Of a DNA stretch of 64,000 bases, positions 1 to 7,788 are shown in pieces. The translations under genes were made by a program, and so were the position numbers. The first letter of the stretch is position 1, and each line of letters starts with the position of its first letter. This stretch comes from Marinithermofilum abyssi (GTDB lineage: Bacteria; Bacillota; Bacilli; Thermoactinomycetales; DSM-45169). Location of the stretch: contig NZ_BMHQ01000002.1 of NCBI RefSeq assembly GCF_014641195.1, positions 310,001-374,000 of the forward strand. The letters are read 5' to 3'. The notes beneath the pieces were generated by a model. That model ran no database searches, was not told the origin of the DNA, and saw only the letters and a program-made list of their open reading frames with translations.

Positions 1-99
1 TATGGGGGCAGTTCAAGGTATTTCCAGCTCTTTTTTAACCCAATTTTAGAGTTTTGTTATTTTATAACCTTAACTCTTCCCCTTTTCACGAAGCTAGTA

Positions 100-131
100 A
101 AAAAGAGGAAGCGAACGCTTCCTCTTTTTTA
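100..131. terminator. Symmetric intrinsic terminator
   Basis: A perfect GAGGAAGCG / CGCTTCCTC hairpin is flanked by A6 on the left and T6 on the right, so it can terminate in both directions. It most likely closes a plus-strand gene to the left of the window. Confidence 0.75.
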
Positions 132-161
132 ATTAAGTCGTCGCAATTTTAAATATAAAAT

Positions 162-190
162 TCAGCACGACCCATTTGCGGCGTGCTCTT
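162..190 (+). terminator. Possible intrinsic terminator
   Basis: An AGCACG...CGTGCT stem is followed by CTTTTTT on the plus strand. It lies just beyond the 3' end of the minus-strand membrane-protein gene, so its role is unclear. Confidence 0.35.
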
Positions 191-197
191 TTTTCCG

Positions 198-229
198 GTT
201 TACGCTGCTCGTGGGTTTACGCTGCTCGT
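198..229. repeat. Tandem 15-bp duplication over a stop codon
   Basis: The 15-mer TTTACGCTGCTCGTG occurs twice, separated by two bases. The right copy holds the stop codon and last residues of the neighbouring minus-strand gene; the left copy repeats them just downstream. This looks like a small local duplication. Confidence 0.7.
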
Positions 230-636
230 GTTTGATCTGCAACTTTATTTCCTTGCATTCCGCGGATAATCAGCCAGACAAAGTATGGCGATGCCACGAG
301 GTCGACAAACCATGCAAAGGCCCATTTGACCTGTAGCTTAATGATAATGTAAATATACTTAAAAATAACGGGATAGATTAAAAAGTAGTCTTGCTTGGGT
401 CTCGGTATGAGCCATTTTTTCAACCACCAAAAAATTCGGTTGGTTGCCAGCCATCCCGGTACAAAGCCCGCCGGTAAATACATAAAGTAAAACCAACCCC
501 CATTCAGAAAGGTACCCCACTGTGCCTCTGCCGGTACGACTTGAAAAAAGACGATGACTCCCAGAATGAAACCAATGGCCATGCCGATCCCTGCCCTGAT
601 CCACAACGGGATTGCCATGATTTTTTCCCATAACAT
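217..636 (-). CDS. Small multi-pass membrane protein, unknown function
   Basis: This encodes about 139 residues. Starting at the ATG at 636 (MLWEKIMAIP) puts a weak GAGAG ribosome site upstream; the frame stays open to a GTG at 681 that lies inside a repeated hairpin, so I prefer the shorter form. Three or four hydrophobic segments are visible: residues 8-28, a Trp/Phe/Tyr-rich stretch near 40-60, then two segments in the C-terminal half rich in Tyr, Ile and Trp. A basic stretch (WWLKKWLIPRPK) separates the halves. I do not recognise the family. It sits alone on the minus strand, with a repeat hairpin between it and the HSP90 operon, so it is probably transcribed separately. Confidence 0.6.
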   Translation of the reverse strand: MLWEKIMAIPLWIRAGIGMAIGFILGVIVFFQVVPAEAQWGTFLNGGWFYFMYLPAGFVPGWLATNRIFWWLKKWLIPRPKQDYFLIYPVIFKYIYIIIKLQVKWAFAWFVDLVASPYFVWLIIRGMQGNKVADQTRAA

Positions 637-665
637 TTTGTTACACTCTCTGTATATTTCCTTTA

Positions 666-725
666 TGACTTGAGACACCACTTAGGGAACTCAAGTCATT
701 TCGTGTTTAGACAAGCCAAACAGAT
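666..725 (+). repeat. Direct repeat copy 1 with internal hairpin
   Basis: The core GACTTGAG...CTCAAGTC forms a hairpin with the loop containing CCACTTAGGGAA, followed by TTTCGTGTTTA and then, after an 8-bp insertion, AAACAGATC. A near-identical copy in the same orientation lies at 5374-5425. Either copy could serve as a terminator. Together they bracket the HSP90 module. Confidence 0.8.
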
Positions 726-796
726 CTACGCGATATTACCACCCGGTTATTGTTTGAATAAAGATGGATGAGTTCCCAGAGTTCGTGGTGGGAGTT

Positions 797-1933
797 TTAT
801 TCCACTTTCGCTTTTCGCGGCAGGGGCTGAATCTTTTTCATCAACTCCAAGTCTTCTTTTAACTCATCATGGTAATCCGACGTTCCGTTCCGGGCGTCAA
901 ACAGGTCGGCAACGCGCTCAGCTTCCCAGGAAAACCAGTCCCCCAAAGCCTGAACATCATACCGGTATGGTTCATCACAAGCCACGGGGAAATCGGTTGC
1001 CAACCGCAGCTTTACCTTTTTTCGACCCCGATCCGCCATCCGCAAAAAGAGGGTCCGGGCTCCACGGATAAAGGTGTGTCGATTGGAAAGTTCCCGCGAC
1101 TTCACCGCTGCTGATGCCATTTTTTCAAAGATTCGAATGGCGCGGGGCAATTGGTCAGTTAACGTCAAAAACTGGATATGCTTCCCCGCCGCCCATAATC
1201 TGTCTGCGTTTTTAGTCGCATATCGATGGGATTTGCGTTGCATCCTGTCCGCTTCTTCCACGCGTCCTGCTTCAAACAGCTCCATCATCAGGGTGGTCAG
1301 GGTGTTTCCCGGAACTCCGATGCAGGATAAACGTCCTTCCAAAATGGGACGGGCAATTTCCAATGCCTGATCTAGATCGTTCCTGTGAAACAAATAATGG
1401 TCCATGATAAAATCCGTCTCACAAGCCTCACAATCCTGTGAACCGTCCTGGGGAAGAGACTGCCAACGCTCAAAATGTTCTTCCACCTTATCCTCCCAAC
1501 CGAACTCCTTCGCCAGGGAATATCGAATCCGTTCCACGGCACGCATGCTCAAACCCCGTTCTTTGTAGCGGCGCTCCATATCCTCCACGACATTAAGAAT
1601 CTGTTCTTTGGAAATATGGGGGAAATTGGTCAGGCTGCTTGCTATCCATTTATAGCGCCACATCAGGTCATACCTCAGGTAACGATCTTCGTATTCCGGA
1701 TTTTTGTCAATTTGAGCCAAAATCCAACTGAACGCCACCAACGATTTATCCCCGTGACCGCTGAAATTGGCCACCTGAACTAAAGACTCCCGTGCTTTAA
1801 AGCCCCACTCGATATCCTGATGGACATCCGCCAGACGCACGGCTTCTTCCAATGCCGCCACCGCCCGATCACTTTCTTCCCCATCCGCCGCATCGATAAT
1901 TTCTTCAATTCGTTGACGATAGTCTGTACTCAT
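797..1933 (-). CDS. Helical-repeat (TPR-like) protein of the HSP90 module
   Basis: This 378-residue protein has no signal peptide or membrane segment. It appears to be almost all alpha-helical, with antiparallel-helix pairs whose conserved small and aromatic residues look like degenerate TPRs (for example around residues 25-60, 180-215 and 225-270). A short Cys pair (CEAC, about residue 167) is present. Its ATG start overlaps the stop codon of the paralogous gene upstream by four bases, and that gene in turn overlaps the HSP90-like gene, so the three form one translationally coupled minus-strand operon. In eukaryotes TPR proteins are Hsp90 co-chaperones; a similar partnership here is inference from context. 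I do not recognise a named family. Confidence 0.7.
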   Translation of the reverse strand: MSTDYRQRIEEIIDAADGEESDRAVAALEEAVRLADVHQDIEWGFKARESLVQVANFSGHGDKSLVAFSWILAQIDKNPEYEDRYLRYDLMWRYKWIASSLTNFPHISKEQILNVVEDMERRYKERGLSMRAVERIRYSLAKEFGWEDKVEEHFERWQSLPQDGSQDCEACETDFIMDHYLFHRNDLDQALEIARPILEGRLSCIGVPGNTLTTLMMELFEAGRVEEADRMQRKSHRYATKNADRLWAAGKHIQFLTLTDQLPRAIRIFEKMASAAVKSRELSNRHTFIRGARTLFLRMADRGRKKVKLRLATDFPVACDEPYRYDVQALGDWFSWEAERVADLFDARNGTSDYHDELKEDLELMKKIQPLPRKAKVE

Positions 1934-2492
1934 GGCTTCGCTCCTTTTGATTTTTCCAACGGGCGAACCTGTTTCAGCAATGCCTGATTCTCATCCAATA
2001 AACGTCCGTAATAGTCATTGCCGTTCCGTTGATCCAACTGTTCCGCGATCCGCTCAGCCTGCTCCTCCATCCATGCTCCAAGCTCTCTCACCCGGTAACA
2101 CCCGTTCTGCTCCTCCGGTACGGGCAGTTGCCTGTCCAACCGCAACCGAAGGGTATCTTTGCCGATCTGCTCCAGCCGCTTAAGAAACAGACTCGCCCCC
2201 ATCAGGAAATACAACTTGCTTACGGGCTGAGGACATCGAAATGCCGCTTTGGCCTGCCGTTCCAGAATCCCCGCCGCTTTGCCCGTCTGATCCGTGACAG
2301 TGCCCGGTCGGCCATCCCGCTGAAGGTTGCGTTACTAATCAATCCCTTTCGCGCCCGAATCCCCAGTTCAATGTCTTGATGAGAATCAGCGATGTTTGCC
2401 GCTCTTTCCAGCGAATAAACACCTTCCTGGCTGTAGGCGTCTTCATAAGCTTCGATTAATTCCCCGACAACTCGGGTATAGTCCCGACTCAC
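1930..2492 (-). pseudogene. Paralogue of the downstream TPR-like gene with an internal deletion
   Basis: The N-terminal part (from ATG 2492) matches residues 1-65 of the intact neighbour (both carry an SHQDIE/VHQDIE-type motif and an ATFSG/NFSG-type motif). The C-terminal part (to 1930) matches its last ~125 residues (LTDQ/VTDQ, TLFLRM/SLFLKR, LRLRL and WxxxxAERxA motifs). About 190 residues that should lie between are missing, and the two parts are in different frames; the junction is near 2300. The start overlaps the HSP90 stop by four bases and the stop overlaps the next start by four bases, so the operon architecture survives although the protein does not. The C-terminal piece could in principle initiate from a TTG at 2214, giving 94 residues. 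Confidence 0.8.
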
Positions 2493-4312
2493 TCAAAGTC
2501 CCCCTCTTGACCCAGCACCGCGTCAATCATTTGCAACAGTCCCTGATTGAGCAATGCCATTTCCTTATCCGAGAGCGGGTGGTGTCCCATCAGCAGCGCC
2601 TGGACATACAGCATTTCCACAACCCGTTTCAGCACTGTGCGATCCTGGATCTTCATCAGGCGTTGAATCAGCCGATTTTTAAAATTGAAACAAAGCTGCG
2701 CATACTGACTGCTCGCATATTCGTTTTCAAAAGCGTTCAAAATGCCGCCCCAGGTATCGTCTGCCAATTCTTTGGTCAGGCGGGCTTGGCGGGCAAAGTT
2801 CGCTTGCTCATTGGAGGTATAGATCGTGGGCAACGTCGTCGGTTCAAACTTCTTGATATCCGATGCGGTGCGGTACGGCTGCAGGGTCAGATCGGCGGTT
2901 CGGAGCAGCAAGAACGCCTTTTCCCGCTCCTCCAGCGTCAAATCTTCCAGATGATGGGTGAGATTGGCGGCATCCACCTGCTCCACTTGCAGATCGGGCT
3001 CTACTTGCTCCAACATGGAGAGCAATTCCCGGTTATATACATAGCCGGCATTAAGAATGCACAGATTTTGCGATGCGGCTACCTGGGCGATTTGACGGAA
3101 TTCATCGACGGATGAAGCGTAACGGATGGTATCGTACCGTTTGCGGCAATCCCCCAGGGTCATCCGTCCCATCGTGGTCTCAAAGGTGATAAAATCGCCA
3201 AACACGCGGAAACACTCTTCATCATGGGCTGCCAGCGAACAGATCGCCATATGGTGAAGCTGGATGATATCCTGCAATCGATGAGGTGCTCGTTCCGCCA
3301 ACCGGATCAGATAGGCGCGCAAGGTCTCACCCAGGACGGTCCGGGTGGCTTCCAGCTCCTCGTTTTCATAAAAACCTTCCCGGGATGCCACCGGACGCAG
3401 ATGTTCGGCATTGACCACACAGCGGACAAACACCGCCCAGTCCGGGAGAAGATTTTCGACCTGGTCGGAGAGCAGCATCCCCTTAAGATATACGCGATGG
3501 TGGCTTTTGACTTTGGGACTGGTCGCCTGTGAAAGTACATAGGCCGCCCCCACCACTCCGCCGGCTTCCGACCGAAGCGGGATATAATCGATAAAATGCT
3601 GGCCGAACAAATCATTTCCATACTCCAAATAGGAGCGGCGTTCCTCTTCCGAAGAGACATATACCCGTTCCCACGGTGGACGGCGGTCATTGATCCGTTC
3701 CGTCCAATCCCCGTGGGAAAGATAGATGGGAGTCGACAACAGGTCTCCGAAATGACGAACCAATTTGCCGACCTGATCCTTGGTAAAATAGGCTTCCATC
3801 CCTTTACGTGCCCGGAGATACACTCGGGTCCCCGGTGAAACATCCGTTTCCATGAGACGCACTTCATACGTTCCGTCGGATTTGCCCCGCCACTCCACTG
3901 CAGGATGACCGGCCTCGCGGGCGGACCTGGTGATCATCAGGATTTCATCCGCCACCATAAAGCAGGACAACAGGCCGATCCCGAACTGGCCGATAAAATC
4001 CCCTCGCCGGACCGCCAACTCGTTTCGTTTGGAACTTTCTCCGATCGTTGCCAGGAACCGATGAACTTCCTCTTCCGTCAAACCGATCCCGTTATCCTCA
4101 AACACCAGGGTGGGCGGCAGATCATCCCGCGCATCCACCACCTGGATATCCATCCGTCCCTGATGCTCTTCCTCTATCTGTTTTCGCGCCTGAATCGCAT
4201 CCACACCGTTTTGCATCAGTTCGCGGATAAACACGTGCGGACCACTGTACAGATGATGGCTCAATAAATCGATGATTCCACCGAGATGGATCTGGAATTG
4301 GTACTGTTGCAA
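2489..4312 (-). CDS. HSP90-family GHKL ATPase
   Basis: This is a ~607-residue HSP90-like protein, divergent from canonical HtpG. The Bergerat ATP site is complete: the N box RELMQNGVDAI, the G1 box EDNGIGL and the G2 box GQFGIGL. The middle domain follows (from about residue 180), and the C-terminal third is poorly conserved. I chose the TTG at 4312, which has GGAGGG ten bases upstream and gives the family-like start QFQIHLGGIIDLL; the frame is open to a GTG at 4345. The length and the IIDLLSHHLYSG opening resemble the short HSP90-family proteins I recall from actinobacteria. It is the first gene of an operon with two TPR-like proteins, suggesting an ATP-driven chaperone with dedicated partners. 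The client is unknown. Confidence 0.88.
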   Translation of the reverse strand: MQQYQFQIHLGGIIDLLSHHLYSGPHVFIRELMQNGVDAIQARKQIEEEHQGRMDIQVVDARDDLPPTLVFEDNGIGLTEEEVHRFLATIGESSKRNELAVRRGDFIGQFGIGLLSCFMVADEILMITRSAREAGHPAVEWRGKSDGTYEVRLMETDVSPGTRVYLRARKGMEAYFTKDQVGKLVRHFGDLLSTPIYLSHGDWTERINDRRPPWERVYVSSEEERRSYLEYGNDLFGQHFIDYIPLRSEAGGVVGAAYVLSQATSPKVKSHHRVYLKGMLLSDQVENLLPDWAVFVRCVVNAEHLRPVASREGFYENEELEATRTVLGETLRAYLIRLAERAPHRLQDIIQLHHMAICSLAAHDEECFRVFGDFITFETTMGRMTLGDCRKRYDTIRYASSVDEFRQIAQVAASQNLCILNAGYVYNRELLSMLEQVEPDLQVEQVDAANLTHHLEDLTLEEREKAFLLLRTADLTLQPYRTASDIKKFEPTTLPTIYTSNEQANFARQARLTKELADDTWGGILNAFENEYASSQYAQLCFNFKNRLIQRLMKIQDRTVLKRVVEMLYVQALLMGHHPLSDKEMALLNQGLLQMIDAVLGQEGDFE

Positions 4313-4345
4313 TTTGAAAAATCCCTCCGTTATGTATGAACTCAC

Positions 4346-4887
4346 AAACCGATGGCTCCTTAAACGTGTTGAATGAATGGGACGTTTCTATTCAATCATA
4401 AAAATCGGAATTTATCCCGCATGTTGATCCTTGGTTCCCCTTGGAATCTGTAGGATTCCCTCAAATTCACCTCCCTCTGATCCATTTTACCAAATGCGAA
4501 CTCCTGTTTCAGTTTTTTTATACCTCAACTGTTTCGCCAACTCCTCAAATTACGCATCCAGGCGCTGGTCCAGTTGCCGGTAAGCCGTTTCCAGGTCCCG
4601 AATGTATTTCTGCTTTTCAATCCTTTTGCAGCTCGCGCACCTCCTGGCGAAATTCATCGGTAAGGGCGTCGTATGATTGTCCGCCAGGATTTACATTAGG
4701 AAGGTCAACTTTTCCCGAAGGGTGCGGAAAACTATGCTCCTTGAGGTTGGGGTAATCAGTGTTGGTGGGTTGGAATAGACGAATTACCCCTTAACGTACA
4801 GAATCTACAAAATGTCGACGATACCCCAGAGCGTTTTTTTGTTTTATAATGAACGGAACGCCTGCTTCATTAGGAGGTAGACATGAA
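4346..4887. other. Intergenic stretch upstream of the HSP90 operon
   Basis: Apart from the decayed minus-strand remnant at 4545-4792, I see no gene here. The promoter of the HSP90 operon (minus) should lie at about 4350-4450 and that of the PepSY protein (plus) just before 4870, where the sequence becomes AT-rich. Confidence 0.4.
4545..4792 (-). pseudogene. Degraded coding remnant, coiled-coil-like
   Basis: On the minus strand an open stretch downstream of a TAA at ~4792 reads as plausible protein (LPNVNPGGQSYDALTDEF, then RQEVRELQKD) up to a TGA near 4624. In the next frame an amphipathic stretch follows (EKQKYIRDLETAYRQLDQ) to a TAA. There is no start codon with a ribosome site. Two interruptions within 250 bases and the helical periodicity suggest a decayed gene. 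I do not recognise the family. The overlapping plus-strand frame (4441-4755) has no ribosome site and a Cys/Phe/Ser-rich translation, and is rejected. Confidence 0.35.
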
Positions 4888-5313
4888 TTGAATGCAGTGA
4901 AATTCTTCGCTCTTATTTCAGTGTTTTCTCTAGCGCTTGGAGCGTCCGCAGCCATAGTTTATTCAGGGTATAAATATGTAACCGAGGAAAAGAAGGAACC
5001 GTCGGCGCCCCAGGTATCGAAACCAAACCCAAAACCTAAAGAGAACAACCAAGAAACAGAAGAACCAACGGAAAATACGAAACCTTCCACCGAACCAACT
5101 CAAACACCAAATACCCAACCACAAAAGTTATCCGCTGAAGATGCGGTTCGAATCGCAAGGGAAAAAGCCGGAGGCGGATACTTAGAGGAAGTGGAATACA
5201 AAGAAGAAAAAGGACTCGAATTTTATAAAGTGGAACTCACCTCTGGCAAAAAGGAATACACTCTCAAAATTTCCGCTTACTCTAAAGAAATCATCAAAGC
5301 CGAAGTTGATTAG
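4888..5313 (+). CDS. Membrane-anchored PepSY-domain protein
   Basis: This encodes about 141 residues. The chosen start is the TTG at 4888, with GGAGG ten bases upstream; the ATG at 4883 is out of frame and hits a stop after one codon. An N-terminal hydrophobic segment (residues 3-25) acts as an anchor or signal. A disordered linker rich in Pro, Thr, Glu and Asn runs over residues 32-78. The C-terminal ~60 residues (AEDAVRIAREKAGGG, then a beta-hairpin ending ISAYSKEIIKAEVD) have the form of a single PepSY domain, a fold often found in extracytoplasmic proteins and in inhibitory propeptides. It is probably an exported, membrane-tethered protein facing outward; the ligand is unknown. It stands alone between the HSP90 operon and hutG. 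Confidence 0.72.
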   Translation: MNAVKFFALISVFSLALGASAAIVYSGYKYVTEEKKEPSAPQVSKPNPKPKENNQETEEPTENTKPSTEPTQTPNTQPQKLSAEDAVRIAREKAGGGYLEEVEYKEEKGLEFYKVELTSGKKEYTLKISAYSKEIIKAEVD

Positions 5314-5373
5314 AAAGTCTCGACACATCCATCAAGCTAAGGTGGGGTCATTTGTCCAAGCAATGGACAAAAA

Positions 5374-5425
5374 CGACTTGAGATGCCACTTAGGGAACTC
5401 AAGTCGTTTCGTGTTTAAACAGATC
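5374..5425 (+). repeat. Direct repeat copy 2 with internal hairpin
   Basis: This copy matches the repeat at 666-725 over the hairpin (GACTTGAG/CTCAAGTC), the loop and the trailing TTTCGTGTTTA, differing at about three positions and lacking an 8-bp insertion before AAACAGATC. It lies between the convergent PepSY and hutG genes and may act as a terminator for either. Confidence 0.8.
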
Positions 5426-5463
5426 ACCTGAGTCATCGTTCATCCATCTGGGCGTTTGTACAT

Positions 5464-6456
5464 TTACGGACCCTTCTGTTGCAGACGTTGGCAGTATCCC
5501 GATAAAAAAGAGAGAATCACATGCGCCCCTGTCTTGACAGACAATTGCCCCCGGTCCCGGAAAGGATCCAAGCACACCAGATCCAGAGCCAACACCTTGT
5601 CTTCCTGTCCCAGACGATGCACCGCGTCAAAGAGCTCCCAAGGCTGCATCCCACCGGGGGACGGCCCCGGCGATCCGGGTAAACAGGCTAAATCCAACAC
5701 ATCGATATCCACAGTAATATAGATTCCATCCACCTGTTGCCGCAGGATTTTTACAAAGCGTTCCAAGATGGATAGCAATCCCTCTTGCCGCACTTGCCGC
5801 ATGGTGGCATAGGTGATTCCCTGCTCTTCCGCGTATTCCTTGTGGGCCAAGGCATTGGCGAAGCTATGGATGCCGATCTGGAAGATATCCTCTCCCCGTA
5901 AAGTTCCTGATTCCAGCAGCCCCCGGATCGGTGTACCGTTGCTGGGTCCTCCGTCTTCCAGATTACGCACGTCAAAGTGGGTGTCGAACTGAATCAGGCC
6001 GATCCGTTTTCCTGTATGAAAACGGGCCAGCCCTTTGAGAGCAGGACAGGTGATGGAATGATCCCCGCCCAGGATTACCGGCAAAAAAGAAGGGAAATCC
6101 CGAGAGGCTTCCAACATCTCGAGCACACCGGCTTCGATATTTTGGTGGCAACGCGGAATGTCGGTCACATGCATGGCGATATCACCAAAGTCGGCGGCAC
6201 GGATCCGGGTCAGATCCACATCATGATCCACATCATAGGCGGCAAAGGATTTCCATACTCCCCGCAGCGCATTGGGCGCTTCACTGGCTGCCGAAGGACT
6301 GATGGAAGAGCGGGACAGCGGCACACCAATCAGCCCCGCTTCCACCTCTTGTCCCTCTTCCCACGGCACGATCCACTGGCTGACTTTCCGATCAAACCGG
6401 TCTACGCTCCCGGCCCGATTGATAAACACAGGCGGCTGTATATAGTGAAAGGGCAT
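5464..6456 (-). CDS. hutG: Formimidoylglutamase (HutG), arginase superfamily
   Basis: This 330-residue protein belongs to the ureohydrolase superfamily. The binuclear manganese site is visible as GGDHS (130-134), FDTHFDVR (157-164) and TVDIDVLD (about 248-255), with the PGSPGPSPGG loop after it. In histidine degradation HutG hydrolyses N-formimino-L-glutamate to glutamate and formamide. An agmatinase or arginase role is unlikely because the gene follows hutI at a 21-base distance in the same operon. It is cytosolic. The length is typical. Confidence 0.93.
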   Translation of the reverse strand: MPFHYIQPPVFINRAGSVDRFDRKVSQWIVPWEEGQEVEAGLIGVPLSRSSISPSAASEAPNALRGVWKSFAAYDVDHDVDLTRIRAADFGDIAMHVTDIPRCHQNIEAGVLEMLEASRDFPSFLPVILGGDHSITCPALKGLARFHTGKRIGLIQFDTHFDVRNLEDGGPSNGTPIRGLLESGTLRGEDIFQIGIHSFANALAHKEYAEEQGITYATMRQVRQEGLLSILERFVKILRQQVDGIYITVDIDVLDLACLPGSPGPSPGGMQPWELFDAVHRLGQEDKVLALDLVCLDPFRDRGQLSVKTGAHVILSFLSGYCQRLQQKGP

Positions 6457-6477
6457 CGTTTCACCTCCCCTGATTTC

Positions 6478-7770
6478 TCATTCCACCCTGCGCCCGCCCG
6501 CTGCTGCCACTTTTCCTTTTTTCACGACCACGTCCACGGGATTGACGCCAAAATGATACTGTAAATACGGCACATTGGGCGCATCCATGATCAATAGATC
6601 CGCCTGCTTGCCCACTTCCAAACTGCCGATTGCCCGTCCTCTGCCGATCGCATGGGCGGCGTTAATGGTGGAAGCGGTGATTACTTCCGCAGGGGTCATG
6701 TTCATGTTGAGACAAGCCAGATTCATGATGATCGGCATCGATTCCGTTGGGGAAGAGCCTGGATTCCGGTCCGTTGACAGTGCCACCGGCACACCTGCCT
6801 CGATGATATCCCGGGCCCGGGCAAAAGGAGCCATTAGGAAAAAAGCCGTCCCGGGCAGCAAGACCGCCACGACTCCGGCTTCCGCCATGGCCCGAATCCC
6901 TGCATCGGAAGCTTTCAGCAGATGATCGGCAGAGACGGCTCCCAATCGCGCTGCCAGCTCCGCTCCACCCAGGGGCTCGATCTCATCGGCGTGGATCTTG
7001 GATGCAAGGCCGTATTCTGCCCCGGTACGCAAGATGCGCTCCGACTGTTCCACCGAGAAAACTCCCGCCTCACAAAAGACATCACAAAACTCCGCCAACC
7101 CCTCCTCTGCCACCCGAGGGATCATTTCTTTCACCACGAGATCCACATACCCATCCGGGTCGGTTTTATATTCGGAAGGAATCGCATGAGCTCCCATGAA
7201 GGTGGAGACGACATCGACCGGATGAGTCTCATTCAACCAACGGGCCACCCGAAGCTGTTTCAGCTCCTCCACCGTGGTCAGCCCGTAGCCCGACTTGGCC
7301 TCCACCGTGGTTACCCCGTGCAAGAGAAACTGGTCGAGGCGGGTTGTGCTTTCCTGGTGCAATTCCTCTTCCGTAGCTGCGCGGGTTGCTTGGGTTGTGG
7401 ATAAAATGCCGCCCCCTGCTTGCAAAATTTCCATATAGGTGGCCCCGTTTAACCGCATTTCCAGCTCATATTCCCGGCTCCCGGCAAATACCAGGTGGGT
7501 ATGGGGATCGACCAAACCCGGCATCACTACCCGCCTTTTCGCATCCAACACCGTAGCGTTCCACGGTGGATCGCCCCAGCGGTCCCGGAGGATCCGCTCC
7601 ACTTCTTCATCCGTTCCCACAGCAACGATTATTCCGCCTTCCGCCGCCACTCCGCCCCCTTCGATGATTCCCAACTCCGACATGCCCGCGCCCGTTTTCG
7701 GCGCATCGCTGCTGCCAGCCAACGTCACCAACTGCCCCGCATTCCGAATCACCAGTCGTTCCAGCGTCAT
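6478..7770 (-). CDS. hutI: Imidazolonepropionase (HutI)
   Basis: This 430-residue protein is an amidohydrolase-superfamily member. The first metal-binding motif DPHTHL lies at 88-93, followed by FAGSREYE; KSGYGL, KIHADEIEPLG and STDRNPGSSP form the remaining metal and substrate sites. It hydrolyses 4-imidazolone-5-propanoate to N-formimino-glutamate, the third step of histidine breakdown. It lies between hutU (18 bases upstream) and hutG. A low-complexity Gly/Glu stretch near residues 29-46 is slightly longer than I would expect but leaves the fold intact. Confidence 0.95.
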   Translation of the reverse strand: MTLERLVIRNAGQLVTLAGSSDAPKTGAGMSELGIIEGGGVAAEGGIIVAVGTDEEVERILRDRWGDPPWNATVLDAKRRVVMPGLVDPHTHLVFAGSREYELEMRLNGATYMEILQAGGGILSTTQATRAATEEELHQESTTRLDQFLLHGVTTVEAKSGYGLTTVEELKQLRVARWLNETHPVDVVSTFMGAHAIPSEYKTDPDGYVDLVVKEMIPRVAEEGLAEFCDVFCEAGVFSVEQSERILRTGAEYGLASKIHADEIEPLGGAELAARLGAVSADHLLKASDAGIRAMAEAGVVAVLLPGTAFFLMAPFARARDIIEAGVPVALSTDRNPGSSPTESMPIIMNLACLNMNMTPAEVITASTINAAHAIGRGRAIGSLEVGKQADLLIMDAPNVPYLQYHFGVNPVDVVVKKGKVAAAGGRRVE

Positions 7771-7788
7771 CGCTCCCTTTCCCTTTGT

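Noticed and set aside
4441-4755. Plus-strand 104-codon frame upstream of the PepSY gene
   Set aside because: It has no ribosome site, its translation is Cys/Phe/Pro-rich without family character, and the opposite strand shows more convincing (though broken) coding sequence.
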